Assembly (NCBI RefSeq): GCF_000422505.1
Contig: NZ_AULX01000035.1
Span: forward strand, 1 to 63,361
Reading direction: 5' to 3'
Length of the DNA stretch: 63,361 nt
Origin: Paenibacillus pinihumi DSM 23905 = JCM 16419
Lineage (GTDB): Bacteria; Bacillota; Bacilli; Paenibacillales; Paenibacillaceae
Under the pieces are notes generated by a model. That model made no database searches and was not told where the DNA came from. It was given only the letters and a program-made list of their open reading frames with translations. A program made the position numbers and the translations under genes. This document shows, piece after piece, positions 45,915-55,868 of this stretch (position 1 is its first letter; every line of letters begins with the position of its first letter).

Positions 45915-47726
45915 TTATTCACCCTCGATAGACGCTGCAGCGTTATCCTGAAGGATCGGATGCCTGATTAAAATTTTCGTGCCGCGGCCCGGCTCCGTCT
46001 CAATTTTCAACTTATACGCTTCACCAAAATATAACTTCAGCCGGTCGTTCACATTGCGCAGCCCCACACCCGTACGTGCAGTCAGGCTCTCCGCCAGCTC
46101 TTCTTTCCGCTCCAGCCGGTCAAGCGTCTCCTGAGGGATACCATTGCCGTTATCATAAATTTCTGTAATCATATCACCGCCCGCATCTTTTCTCACAGAG
46201 ATAATGATCTTTCCCTTTTCAAAATTGTCCCTTACACTATGCTGAATCGCATTCTCTACGAGCGGCTGAAGCAGCAAACGCAAGAACGGCAAATCCAGAA
46301 GACTGTCATCACAGGCGTACATAATCCGAACCTGCTCGCCCATACGGGCCTGCTCGATCAGCACATAGGCCTTCACCTGCTCCAGCTCGCGGCGGAGCGT
46401 CGTTATTTCCCGTCCCGAATTAAGACTTAGACGAAGCAAATTGCCAAGTGCGGACACCATCTCGCTAATATCACTGCGTCCATGATTTTCCGCCTTCCAG
46501 CGGATCGATTCCAATGTATTGTACAAGAAATGTGGATTAATCTGGTGGCTGAGCACCTGAAACTCCAACTCCTTCTTCTTGCGCTCCGAACGTGATGCCT
46601 CCTCTACCAAGCCTTCAATCCGCTGAACGAGATTCCCCACACCGCGGTACAGCCAACCCACCTCATCCTGGCGGGACGACCAGGGCAGCAGCTTGTGGAG
46701 ATTATCCGATTCCAGCCTTCGCATTAGTCTGACGAGATGGGCAATCGGCTGTGTGAAGTTGGCCGTAATATAAATCACGACGCCAATGCAACAGATCAGA
46801 TAGACGATCAGAAAAATGACCAGGACCCGGTTAATTTCATCGATCGTTCCAGTCAGTTCATGGAGGGGCGTCAGGCTGACGATTGACCACAACTTGCTTT
46901 CCATCTGCAGCTTGACATAAGTTGCCAAATACGTGTAGCCCTCCACAGTAATGGACTGGGATCCCTCATGTCCTTCACGTATAAAGCTTACAAACTCAGA
47001 AGAGGGAAACGGCTTACCTGTCCATTCATTACCGGAAGAATCATAACTGATATCGCCATCCTGGTTAAGCAGCAGCAGCTTTTGGCCCTTAAGCTGATCA
47101 GTAGGTGAAAAATACCGGTTCAGATGATCCTCGGACAAGTCGGCAGCTATAATCCCCCTCGGGTTGCGGTCGTATAGCCCTGTGAACCGCTTCGCAAAGG
47201 TAAGCAGCGGCTTGTCATACCGGCTCTGCTCCGGCATCGCCAAATACCAGGTCGGGCTTACCGTCATCTTGGAATTGCGGAACCATTCCTGATTTGCAAG
47301 TTCAGCCGACTCGCCAATCGTCATCATATAAGATGGATACTGCTCCGGATTTAACGGATAGACCCGGACCCTGAAGGCATCAATGGATGGTGTCCTCTGG
47401 TAAAGAAGCGTTAGCAGGTTCACCGCAAACCGTTCCTCTTCAGCCTGAGGGCCGGAAGTATTCACCATCAGATCCTGCAACTGCTTGTTGCCAATCAGGT
47501 CATTCAACTGGTCATTAAGCTTGTTCAAATAGTTTTCGAAATTCTTTCTGGCCTGAAGCAGATAGTTTAACGACATTTTCGAGTTGGTCTCTGAAATGCC
47601 CTCGATAGATTTAATATGAGCATAGTAGGCGAACATCAGGAAAGGTACGATAATGATCAGTAAAAAAATAAAAATCACTCTGTTGCGAAGTGAAGAGAAC
47701 AGTTGAAAGGTATATGTTTTCATCAT
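45915..47726 (-). CDS. YesM-type sensor histidine kinase
   Basis: About 603 residues from ATG 47726 (behind AAAGGCGGG; a TTG 18 bases earlier is possible). It has an N-terminal helix (about 15-36), an extracellular Cache-like sensor region to about 290, a second helix, a HAMP segment and a LytS/YesM kinase domain with the phospho-His in SHQINPHFLYNTL near residue 405. N-box LVENAIQHSV and G-box YDNGNGIP. It pairs with the response regulator upstream and probably senses the sugar handled by the importer downstream. Confidence 0.93.
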   Translation of the reverse strand: MMKTYTFQLFSSLRNRVIFIFLLIIIVPFLMFAYYAHIKSIEGISETNSKMSLNYLLQARKNFENYLNKLNDQLNDLIGNKQLQDLMVNTSGPQAEEERFAVNLLTLLYQRTPSIDAFRVRVYPLNPEQYPSYMMTIGESAELANQEWFRNSKMTVSPTWYLAMPEQSRYDKPLLTFAKRFTGLYDRNPRGIIAADLSEDHLNRYFSPTDQLKGQKLLLLNQDGDISYDSSGNEWTGKPFPSSEFVSFIREGHEGSQSITVEGYTYLATYVKLQMESKLWSIVSLTPLHELTGTIDEINRVLVIFLIVYLICCIGVVIYITANFTQPIAHLVRLMRRLESDNLHKLLPWSSRQDEVGWLYRGVGNLVQRIEGLVEEASRSERKKKELEFQVLSHQINPHFLYNTLESIRWKAENHGRSDISEMVSALGNLLRLSLNSGREITTLRRELEQVKAYVLIEQARMGEQVRIMYACDDSLLDLPFLRLLLQPLVENAIQHSVRDNFEKGKIIISVRKDAGGDMITEIYDNGNGIPQETLDRLERKEELAESLTARTGVGLRNVNDRLKLYFGEAYKLKIETEPGRGTKILIRHPILQDNAAASIEGE

Positions 47727-47836
47727 GAATCCCGCCTTTAGCAAGCGTAACGTCTGCCGCTGTGAACAAAATAAAATCCCATTCAGTCACACGTTCGTCC
47801 GGTTAGGTTGCAAATTTCCCACTATGGATAGAGACA

Positions 47837-47882
47837 GGAGGCTGCCCGCGGCGATAAGCTCGATCACCAGCAGGCTGCCTCC
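47837..47882 (-). other. Imperfect hairpin between regulator and kinase genes
   Basis: Arms starting GGAGGC and ending GCCTCC pair over about 15 positions with three mismatches and one bulge. There is no following T-run, so it is more likely an RNA-processing or attenuation structure than a terminator. The rest of the 185-base gap (47727-47911) shows nothing else. Confidence 0.4.
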
Positions 47883-47911
47883 CTTGTAAATCCTGAACCT
47901 ATAAGCTTGCA

Positions 47912-49540
47912 TTATTCATCGGATAGACCTCTTTGTCTGCGAAACTCCTTAGGTGTACATCCGACCTGTTTTTTGAACAGTTTGGAGAAGTGGACAGGGT
48001 CCTTGTAACCGACCTGATAGGATACCTGATATACTTTGTATTTGATATCGGAGAGCATTTCCTTGGCCCTTTCAATCCTTACTTCGGTCAAATATTCCAG
48101 AAATGTCTTGCGCTTCTCCTTCTTGAACAGCTTGCTCAGCCATACCGGAGTGACATGCACTGCCGAAGCTACGCTTTGCAGTGTCAAATTATCGGCGTAA
48201 TCAGAACGAATGATTTTTTCTGCTTCACTGACGATCTGGCTCGGGGAAGCTGACAACTCCCGGAAATCAGCCGCCAGATTGAGCAAAAATTTCTCTGTCT
48301 GCTCCCGCAGTGACTGCAGCGTATCATATTGCTCCAGCAGCTCCCACATCGCGATCGGGTTGCTCAAGGCATTATATCTTGGCGCCCCCGCTGCGGAAGC
48401 AAGGCGGAAGATTTCAAACAGCCATTCGAATATCCGCTGCTGAATATCACGAAGATGGGTAAGTTGCCACGACTGTACGAGATCGACAAAACCGTTCATA
48501 GCCGATCTAATTTCCTCATCTGTACCGTACTTGATAAAATCAATCACTTCGGCGGGGTCTTCAGGCAGACCGTTGTCATATTCCTCGCTGCCCGGCAACA
48601 AACCATGGGTGAGAACACGGTTGCCGCCAAATACGGCTTTATGGGCCAGCAGCTCTGTCGCCTCCTGGAACATCTCATGCAAGTGCTCGATCGTTCCTGT
48701 CGTCGCGCTCAGCCCTGCGCTTGCATTTACTTTGACAAAATCATTAATCCGCTGCAGGCACAGGCTGGCAATTCCGCGCGCAAGGGCTGACTGCTCCCGG
48801 GGATTGCTGCGCAACAGTATAATCCAGCGGCTTGCACTATCCATACAGATCGTGAACGGGTAAGGATATTCTTCCTCCAGCGTCTGATTGACGACATTGC
48901 CAATTCCGAAGATCACCAGTTCCTTTTCGTTGATGCGCCGGTTTCCAATTGCCTTCAAATCATCCGCCTCTATTGCAATCAACGTCATATAATCATGGGT
49001 CATCCAATTCAGATTCAGTGTATTGATCCGGTGCTGTATCCGCATAATACGGGAAGCGTCATAACTGCGCTCCAGCAGCTCCCGCAGCAGTTCCTCGCGC
49101 ATCTTGGGGATGGCAAAGCGGATTTGGCTGAGCATCTGCTCATTGTTCTGGTTCATTCTTTTTTTATGAATAATCTCCACAGTTTTGCGTACGATTTCAG
49201 ACAGCTCGTCAAGGTTAATCGGCTTTAAAATATAATCCAGCACGCCCATCTGCATGGCCTGCTTTACCAGCCCAAAGTCATCATATCCGCTGACAACAAC
49301 AGCCTCCGGCTTGTAGTCTTCAGCTGACTGCAAATAACGGAGAAATTCAAGTCCGGACTTCTTCTTCATTTTGATATCCGTCAATATCATATCGGGACGT
49401 CTGTCCATTGCTATTGACAAGGCCGTATCGCCATCGTCAGCGACAAGCACCTCGTTAAATCCGAAATTTTCCCAAGGAAAGCGATTACATAATCCGTTAC
49501 GAATTTCAAATTCGTCGTCTACGATTAAAGCACTCAGCAT
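47912..49540 (-). CDS. YesN-type response regulator with AraC DNA-binding domain
   Basis: 542 residues from ATG 49540, which follows GGAAGGTGAT; the ATG five codons earlier lies inside that site. Receiver domain 1-120 with IVDDE, Asp55 in LTDIKMK and VSGYDD; a long middle region; paired AraC helix-turn-helix motifs at about 435-535 (VASAVHVTPVWLSKLFKKEKR, VGYKDPVHFSKLFKKQVG). It probably controls the importer operon downstream through the repeats at 45.8 kb. Confidence 0.94.
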   Translation of the reverse strand: MLSALIVDDEFEIRNGLCNRFPWENFGFNEVLVADDGDTALSIAMDRRPDMILTDIKMKKKSGLEFLRYLQSAEDYKPEAVVVSGYDDFGLVKQAMQMGVLDYILKPINLDELSEIVRKTVEIIHKKRMNQNNEQMLSQIRFAIPKMREELLRELLERSYDASRIMRIQHRINTLNLNWMTHDYMTLIAIEADDLKAIGNRRINEKELVIFGIGNVVNQTLEEEYPYPFTICMDSASRWIILLRSNPREQSALARGIASLCLQRINDFVKVNASAGLSATTGTIEHLHEMFQEATELLAHKAVFGGNRVLTHGLLPGSEEYDNGLPEDPAEVIDFIKYGTDEEIRSAMNGFVDLVQSWQLTHLRDIQQRIFEWLFEIFRLASAAGAPRYNALSNPIAMWELLEQYDTLQSLREQTEKFLLNLAADFRELSASPSQIVSEAEKIIRSDYADNLTLQSVASAVHVTPVWLSKLFKKEKRKTFLEYLTEVRIERAKEMLSDIKYKVYQVSYQVGYKDPVHFSKLFKKQVGCTPKEFRRQRGLSDE

Positions 49541-49740
49541 CTGATCACCTTCCATATTAAGGTTATTCGAGCAATATTCTGGCTCCCTTTAATCTAATAT
49601 TACATGAACCTCTTTCGGAATACACGGGTGCAATCAAAAATTTATGAGGGAATTTATAAACTGGATTTCTTTAAAGCCTAAAGCTGACGTTTCAAGCCGT
49701 ATAGATTCAAGCTATTCCACCCATAATATTGTCATTCGTG

Positions 49741-49785
49741 TTGACTGGACAACCAGATCATATGTATTGACCGGGACAATCGGTC
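49741..49785 (+). promoter_or_regulatory. Two tandem dyads upstream of MFS gene
   Basis: CTGG-acaa-CCAG (49745-49756) and GACCG-ggacaat-CGGTC (49769-49785) each sit behind a TTGAC hexamer (TTGACT 49741, TTGACC 49767). This looks like a duplicated operator over a promoter, as for a TetR-type repressor; no such repressor is encoded in the window. The rest of the 364-base gap (49541-49904) holds no gene I can see. Confidence 0.45.
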
Positions 49786-49904
49786 TTGTCTAACAGATAG
49801 AACAAGTTCCGGTGTGGCAGCAGCAGTGAGCTCCTTTAAACTGCCTGATCAGGCAAATATCATGCAATGAAGCTGTTCATACGATGGAAAGGTGGGACAA
49901 AAGC

Positions 49905-51128
49905 TTGCAAGCCAAAAAAAAGTGGGATTTAGCAGCAATCGCATCGATTCCTGTAATTATGACGTTAGCCAATTCCATGCTGATTCCGGTGCTCCCCTTG
50001 ATGGAGAAAAAACTTCACATCAGTTCCGCCCAAGGAAGCTTGATTATTACCGTCTATGCTGCGGTAGCGATTATTTTCATCCCGATTGCCGGCTATTTAT
50101 CCGACTGTTTTGGTCGGAAAAAAATCATCATTCCCAGCCTGATCATTGCTGCAGCAGGAGGCGTGGTGTCCGGTCTTGGTGCCTGGTTGTTCCAGGGGTT
50201 AGCTGCCTATTGGATTATTTTGGCCGGCCGGTTCATTCAGGGAATTGGTGCCGCTGGCGCCTTTCCGATTGTGCTGCCGCTCATTGGCGATATGTTCAAA
50301 AATGAAGAGGATGTCAGCAGCAGCCTTGGCATCGTGGAGACCTCCAATACGATGGGCAAAGTACTCAGTCCGATTATTGGCTCAGCCCTCGCAATGGTGC
50401 TATGGTATTTCCCTTTTCTAATTATCCCGTTCGTCTGTCTAATCTCCATTGTTGCGGTTGCATGGCTAGTCAAAGCTCCAAAATCGAATTCGGACAACAA
50501 CCCAATGGCATTCCGTGAATTCATTGCCGGGGTCAAAAAGCTGCTAAAAGAGGAAGGACGCTGGCTGTATGCGATTTTTGCCATTGGCGGCATCGCCATG
50601 TTTGTGCTGTTCGGCTTTTTATTTTACCTCTCCAATATTCTGGAGGACCGTCATCAGATTAAAAGCATCTGGAAAGGGCTGCTCCTGTCCATACCTCTTG
50701 TCGCTGTATGCCTGTCATCGTTCATAGGAGGGAAATTCGTCGGCAAAAACAAGCAGCGCATGAAATGGGTGACGGTAGCGGGTATCGTCATTCAATTCGC
50801 GGCGCTGCTGGTCATTGCGATATGGAATCCGGCACATAAAATAAGTCTGCTGCTGCTGTTATCCGGTGCAGGAATGGGAATCGGACTCTCCCTTCCCTGC
50901 CTCGATGCCCTGATTACAGAAGGTATTGAAAAAGAGCAGCGCGGCACCATTACATCGCTGTACAGCAGCATGAGATTTATCGGTGTTGCAAGCGGCCCTC
51001 TCATCGCCGCACTGATTATGAACCATGCTCCCGCCCTGTTCTATACTTTCACTGCGGTGTCTGCTGCTGCCGGGCTGACCGCCCTGCTGGCAATCAAGCC
51101 CGGAGCGTCCAAGGAAAAGCCTGTTTAG
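49905..51128 (+). CDS. MFS efflux transporter
   Basis: About 407 residues and 12 predicted membrane helices, with the MFS loop motif GYLSDCFGRKK near residue 70 and an antiporter-like ending in the first half (GAAGAFPIVLPLIGD). TTG 49905 is preferred because it lies eight bases from AAAGGTGGG; ATG 49884 has no upstream site. It resembles drug:proton antiporters of the 12-helix group. The substrate is unknown. Its 3' end overlaps the convergent SLC13-fusion gene by 35 bases, so no terminator separates them. Confidence 0.9.
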   Translation: MQAKKKWDLAAIASIPVIMTLANSMLIPVLPLMEKKLHISSAQGSLIITVYAAVAIIFIPIAGYLSDCFGRKKIIIPSLIIAAAGGVVSGLGAWLFQGLAAYWIILAGRFIQGIGAAGAFPIVLPLIGDMFKNEEDVSSSLGIVETSNTMGKVLSPIIGSALAMVLWYFPFLIIPFVCLISIVAVAWLVKAPKSNSDNNPMAFREFIAGVKKLLKEEGRWLYAIFAIGGIAMFVLFGFLFYLSNILEDRHQIKSIWKGLLLSIPLVAVCLSSFIGGKFVGKNKQRMKWVTVAGIVIQFAALLVIAIWNPAHKISLLLLLSGAGMGIGLSLPCLDALITEGIEKEQRGTITSLYSSMRFIGVASGPLIAALIMNHAPALFYTFTAVSAAAGLTALLAIKPGASKEKPV

Positions 51129-53733
51129 TCAAGGAGACCAAGCCATTTCCAATAGGGAACAGACATACCGTAACGAGCAGGACGGCCAGGCCATACGCAA
51201 GTGCGGTGAGCTGTCCCTGCCGGTGAGTGAAGGCCTTCCCCCCTGAGCTGTAGTAAGCCGTCAAATAGGTTGGCGACTGATAGGTGAAAAAGAACGGGTC
51301 CGTCGACAGCAAGATAACAAATACAAGCACCCAGGGGTGAATGCCTAGCTCAGACCCGATAGGGAGCAACGCAGTCAACAGCAGGATTACCGCCGGGTCA
51401 TCCCGGATGACAAGCGTCACAATAAACGAAATCAAAACAACTGCTGTCAGGAACAGCACCGGTGAAGCGGCAACCCACCCGATATACTCTTTCAAGAACC
51501 CCGACATTGCAGTTGCAATGCCAAGCTGGTCAACAGCTGCGGAGAAGCTGAAGGCAACGCCCAGGAACAGCAGGAACGTCCAGTCAATTCCTGAGGTTAA
51601 TGTACGCTGGTCCAGCACTCCGCTAATAATCAGCAAGGCAAATCCCCCTAACATGATCCAGGTACTGTCCACACCATGCACCGGCTGCAGGATCATCAGT
51701 CCAATGCAGCCAATGACGGCGGCGAGCGTCATCCCCTCCACTCTGGACAACGGACCAAGCAGCCTAAGCTGCTCATCCAGCACCTCCGGCGAGATCGGCC
51801 GGGGGGCTGTCGTACGTCCAAACATTCGCAGAAGCACCGCAATCATGACTGCCGAGAAAATGACGAATCCGGGCAGCGCATACAGGAACCACTCCAGCCA
51901 GGAAACGGGCTCACTTTTGCTTACCAGACCGTATGCCATAACATTCGTGTAAGAGCCTGTAAGCACAAAGGGGGCGGTAAAACCGTAAAAAATCATGGCC
52001 GCCAGCCCAAAGCCCGCCGCACCCTTGCTGCCGTCTGCCAATCCCATGGATTCCGACAGCGTTCTGCCAATGGGGACACCGAGCGATACTTTGGCTGAAG
52101 AGGACGGGATCATCGGATTCATGATCATTCCCCCGGCAATAATTCCCCACATCTGACCCCGGTAACCTGGCGGGAATCGCTTCAGCGCGTTCAGTGACAG
52201 CCGGTAGAGGATGCCGGATTTCGTAATCGCGGCGCTCAGTGCCATGATGAAAATCATGAACAGCCAGGTCGTTGAGCCGAAGCCCGACAAGGCTGCCTCC
52301 GTCGTCACCAGCCCTCCGGTAATCCACAGCATGACCATTCCCAATCCGACCAGGTAATCAGGCACAACATTGATAATCCACAAAATGACAGCGGCAATAG
52401 CAATCCCTATGAATCGCATCGCCTCATGGGACAAACCGCCAACCGGCTCCAAATAAGCAAACAGTATTATGGATGCCAATGCGAACAGGACTGCAAACAG
52501 CACTGTCAGCCGGTTGCGCTTGAGCAGACGGCCCGCGCTTCCGGCCAGCAGTTCGGAACGCTGCCGATTCAGCTTCAGTCTGGACAGATTGTAACCAGAC
52601 TCTCCCCGGATGGCAGCTGACTCCGTCCCCGGCTCCACTTCCGCAAGTTGAAAATAGCGGCGCGCAAGCTGCTTGCGGCCTGCATGCAAGGCCAGCTCCG
52701 CCCCCAGTCCGTACAAAACTATCCGTTCCATCCGTGTGAGGTTCTGCGCCTTCTTCTCCAGCACCTCTTCAAGTACAGCAAGACCATTATCTGGCGCATA
52801 CTGCCGGCTCCAGTTCAAGAACACCTCGAGGCTTCGGAAGCTTGCTGCAAGCACATTAACAGGGCAAGCTTGCAACAGCCGGAGCAGCTCCTGCTGCCGA
52901 GAAGCTGGAATCTCTTGGCTGTACAGCTCCAGATCTCCCAGCAATGTCTCCCAATTCTCCTGCTCCCCATGAAGCAGAATCTTGTCCGTCCAGAGCGATA
53001 AAGATTTACATTCTTGTATGGCTGCTTCAAGCCATTCGCTCATCACCCTATGACCATAGGTTAGCTTGCAAAGTTCCTTCATCAGTTGACGGCTGCCATC
53101 CCTGATTCGAAGCTGTGATTCCCCTTCACCATCAATAGCAAGCCATTCCAGCAGCTGCGGGTGCTCTATCAGCCCGGCTTTCACCTCCACCCCGCAGGCT
53201 CGCTCAGCCAATGCAACTGGTGCGCTGCCCATTATTGAACACCACATGACAAGCTTGCGCGCAGACTCAGGAAGCTGCCCTAATCTCTCCTGCTGCCGTC
53301 TCACCTCGGACTCCTTGGCAGACTGCAGCCGGCTATTGGTAGCAACAAGCCGCTGCGACAACTGCCGGATAAAGTACGAGGAGACCGCAGGATGCTCGGC
53401 TACAAGCTGATCCAGTATGAGCTGGTCGATACTGAATAATACCGACGGCTGGGCTGCGATTGCTGTGGCTGACCGCGCCTCCCCGGTCAGCAAAGCTATC
53501 TCGCCAAGCACATCTCCCGGTCCAAGAACGGTGAGCAGCTGTCGCTCGCCACCCTCCGCTGCCGAGAACAATTCAATTTTCCCGGATTCAATGAGATACA
53601 TCCGATCTCCGGCATCGCCCTGCTCAAATAGCATTTCTCCAGGCGATACGCTCTCCTTATTCAACTTTCCCAGAAGCTTGGCGAGCTCCAGGTTGGAAAG
53701 CTGGCTGAACATCCCCATCCCTTGCAATGACAC
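51094..53733 (-). CDS. Cyclic-nucleotide-binding domain fused to SLC13-type anion transporter
   Basis: About 879 residues. The N-terminal cNMP-binding fold (about 10-125) has the phosphate-cassette pattern GDVLGEIALLTGEARSATA. A soluble helical middle follows (130-415). The C-terminal half (about 425-880) is an SLC13/DASS transporter with about 11-12 helices and the family segments MIPSSSAKVSLGVPIG and VTLVIRDDPAVILLLTALLP. It may move di- or tricarboxylates, sulfate or similar anions under control of a nucleotide or another small ligand. GTG 53733 follows GGGGGA; TTG 53739 is less well placed. Confidence 0.88.
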   Translation of the reverse strand: MSLQGMGMFSQLSNLELAKLLGKLNKESVSPGEMLFEQGDAGDRMYLIESGKIELFSAAEGGERQLLTVLGPGDVLGEIALLTGEARSATAIAAQPSVLFSIDQLILDQLVAEHPAVSSYFIRQLSQRLVATNSRLQSAKESEVRRQQERLGQLPESARKLVMWCSIMGSAPVALAERACGVEVKAGLIEHPQLLEWLAIDGEGESQLRIRDGSRQLMKELCKLTYGHRVMSEWLEAAIQECKSLSLWTDKILLHGEQENWETLLGDLELYSQEIPASRQQELLRLLQACPVNVLAASFRSLEVFLNWSRQYAPDNGLAVLEEVLEKKAQNLTRMERIVLYGLGAELALHAGRKQLARRYFQLAEVEPGTESAAIRGESGYNLSRLKLNRQRSELLAGSAGRLLKRNRLTVLFAVLFALASIILFAYLEPVGGLSHEAMRFIGIAIAAVILWIINVVPDYLVGLGMVMLWITGGLVTTEAALSGFGSTTWLFMIFIMALSAAITKSGILYRLSLNALKRFPPGYRGQMWGIIAGGMIMNPMIPSSSAKVSLGVPIGRTLSESMGLADGSKGAAGFGLAAMIFYGFTAPFVLTGSYTNVMAYGLVSKSEPVSWLEWFLYALPGFVIFSAVMIAVLLRMFGRTTAPRPISPEVLDEQLRLLGPLSRVEGMTLAAVIGCIGLMILQPVHGVDSTWIMLGGFALLIISGVLDQRTLTSGIDWTFLLFLGVAFSFSAAVDQLGIATAMSGFLKEYIGWVAASPVLFLTAVVLISFIVTLVIRDDPAVILLLTALLPIGSELGIHPWVLVFVILLSTDPFFFTYQSPTYLTAYYSSGGKAFTHRQGQLTALAYGLAVLLVTVCLFPIGNGLVSLTKQAFPWTLRA

Positions 53734-54016
53734 CTGCAATCCCCCTGCATGTCTAAATTCTATCTATGTAAAAGCGCCCAATCAGGTACGTACTGGTTTA
53801 AACCACATGTATCCGTCTGTTCCGGACAACAAATGCGGGCCAGCTTTAGTTCCTTTGTGTTTCGATTCGCCGTTCTTCTATTTTCAGGCAAACCCGCCAG
53901 GATGACAAGAGATTTATTTGCTGGCATTCACTGCGACGATTGCGCTTTTTCAAGCTTTAATAAGACAGAAAAATCATAGACTGATATGCATGTCAAGAAT
54001 AAATTCTAAAAAAAGA
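53734..54016. other. Intergenic region without a convincing gene
   Basis: Short open frames on the plus strand here have no ribosome binding site and no recognisable protein features. The stretch separates the divergent SLC13-fusion and ABC-2 transcripts; a weak TAGAAT box on the minus strand near 53765 may serve the SLC13-fusion gene. Confidence 0.4.
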
Positions 54017-54045
54017 TTGACAGTTTACAAGCCCGATGATAATAT
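54017..54045 (+). promoter_or_regulatory. SigA-type promoter of the ABC-2 operon
   Basis: Perfect TTGACA (54017-54022), 17-base spacer and TAATAT (54040-54045), about 35 bases before the GTG start of the ATPase gene. Confidence 0.75.
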
Positions 54046-54080
54046 TTTCCTTCCCAATACAGATATGGAGGATTTATAAC

Positions 54081-55061
54081 GTGATTACAGTCAATGGCCT
54101 TCATAAGGCCTTCCGTGTTGCCAAGCGCTCATCCGGGCTTGGACAAGCGGTCAAAGCATTATTTCACCGGGAGTATAAAGTTGTCGAGGCTCTCAAGGAT
54201 ATCTCCTTTTCCATCGAGCCGGGAGAAATTGTAGGCTACATCGGTCCGAACGGAGCAGGGAAATCAACGACGATCAAAGTCATGAGCGGTATCCTCGTGC
54301 CGGATAGCGGCACATGCAGCATTATGGGATATACACCCTGGGAGCAGCGCGTCTCTTACGTCAAGCATATCGGCGTTGTATTCGGTCAGCGCTCCCAGCT
54401 GTGGTGGGATGTTCCCGTTATCGATTCATTCGAGCTGCTGCGCGATATTTACAACGTGTCCGAACAGGAATACCGCAGCAATCTGAGCTTGCTGACGGAG
54501 ACCCTTGAACTTCAGGAACTGCTCGGCATACCGGTCCGGCAGCTCAGCCTCGGCCAGCGAATGCGCTGCGAAATCGCTGCATCCCTGCTGCATAGTCCAA
54601 GTGTGCTCTTTCTCGATGAGCCTACGATTGGACTGGATGCCGTGTCCAAAATCGCTGTACGCCGCTTTATACAGACGATTAATGCGGAGAGAGGGGTTAC
54701 CGTCATCCTGACCACCCATGATATGAGCGACATCGAGGCACTAGCTTCGCGTATCATTCTGATCGGCAAGGGACGGCTGCTGCATGACGGCAGTCTTCAA
54801 GGATTGCGCAGCCAATTCGGCACGCGGAAGACCATTACTGCCGACTATCGCACCTGCCACCGTCCGCTTGTAATTCCCGGTGCTTCGATGCTGTCCTGGT
54901 CACCTGAACGCGCACAGTTCAGCATTGATACAGGAGAGACGGTCGTCTCCGAGGTGCTCGCTGTTCTGTCCAGCCAGGTCGAACTCGTCGACGTCACCAT
55001 TGATGCGCAGCCAATCGATGATATGATTGTCCAGCTCTACAAGGAGTATCAATTATCATGA
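54081..55061 (+). CDS. ABC-2 type transporter ATPase
   Basis: 326 residues from GTG 54081 behind ATGGAGG; an earlier in-frame ATG at 54036 falls within the promoter. Walker A GPNGAGKST, signature LSLGQRMRCE, Walker B VLFLDEPTIGLD, switch TTHD. The signature is the LSLGQRMR variant common in the YhcG/daunorubicin-resistance-like group. The gene overlaps the first permease by four bases. It powers an export system of two permeases; the substrate is unknown. Confidence 0.93.
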   Translation: MITVNGLHKAFRVAKRSSGLGQAVKALFHREYKVVEALKDISFSIEPGEIVGYIGPNGAGKSTTIKVMSGILVPDSGTCSIMGYTPWEQRVSYVKHIGVVFGQRSQLWWDVPVIDSFELLRDIYNVSEQEYRSNLSLLTETLELQELLGIPVRQLSLGQRMRCEIAASLLHSPSVLFLDEPTIGLDAVSKIAVRRFIQTINAERGVTVILTTHDMSDIEALASRIILIGKGRLLHDGSLQGLRSQFGTRKTITADYRTCHRPLVIPGASMLSWSPERAQFSIDTGETVVSEVLAVLSSQVELVDVTIDAQPIDDMIVQLYKEYQLS

Positions 55062-55861
55062 GGATGTACTGGTCTGTCTTCAAACTGCGCCTTTACAACG
55101 GGATGCAATATCGTTCTGCCGCCCTTGCCGGGGTCGTCACACAATTTTTTTGGGGCTTTATTACGATTATGGTATTTGAGGCCTTCTACAGCCAGGCGCT
55201 GTCACAGCCGCCCATGTCCCTGCCGGAGCTTACCTCTTACATATGGCTGAAGCAGGCATTTCTGGTACTTGTCATGCTCTGGATTCGTGATAATGAACTG
55301 TCAGAATTGATCACAAGCGGCAATATTGCCTATGAGCTGTGCAGGCCAAGCGGCCTTTATAACTTCTGGTACGCCAAGCTGCTGGCGCAGCGTTTGTCCG
55401 GTGCCTTGCTCCGATGCTCACCGATTCTGATCGTCTCATTCTTCTTGCCTTACCCTTATCGTCTTACACTGCCATCTGGCAGCATCGCTTTCCTGTTGTT
55501 CATCCTTTCGCTCCTGCTTGGCTTGCTGCTGGTTACCGCCATATCCATGCTGATTTACATTTCCGTATTTGCCACTTTATCCCCGTCAGGATCATTTCTG
55601 ATGTTCGCCGTCCTGGGGGAATTTTTGTCCGGTATGATTGTCCCTATCCCTCTGCTGCCCGAATGGCTTCAAAATATCATTTATACGCTGCCCTTCCACT
55701 TCACTGCGGACTTTCCGTTCCGCATCTACTCCGGACATATTCCCGCTCATGAAGCAATGACCGGCATTGTGATGCAAGTTGTCTGGCTGGGTGTTCTTTT
55801 AGCCCTTGGCAAGTGGCTGATGAGCAGGGCGCTGCGTAACGTTGTTGTACAAGGAGGGTAG
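55058..55861 (+). CDS. ABC-2 type transporter permease, first
   Basis: 267 residues with six membrane helices of the ABC-2/DUF990 type (COG4587-like by appearance). It starts at an ATG overlapping the ATPase stop (ATGA). It probably forms a heterodimer with the next permease. Confidence 0.9.
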   Translation: MRMYWSVFKLRLYNGMQYRSAALAGVVTQFFWGFITIMVFEAFYSQALSQPPMSLPELTSYIWLKQAFLVLVMLWIRDNELSELITSGNIAYELCRPSGLYNFWYAKLLAQRLSGALLRCSPILIVSFFLPYPYRLTLPSGSIAFLLFILSLLLGLLLVTAISMLIYISVFATLSPSGSFLMFAVLGEFLSGMIVPIPLLPEWLQNIIYTLPFHFTADFPFRIYSGHIPAHEAMTGIVMQVVWLGVLLALGKWLMSRALRNVVVQGG

Positions 55862-55868
55862 CAAAAGC

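Noticed and set aside
51094..51128. Overlap of the MFS and SLC13-fusion genes as a possible sequencing error or frameshift
   Set aside because: Both proteins reach normal C-termini; a 35-base convergent overlap is compatible with two intact genes.
53749..53979. A 76-codon plus-strand frame in the gap before the ABC-2 operon
   Set aside because: No ribosome binding site, no recognisable motif, and it ends before the operon promoter.
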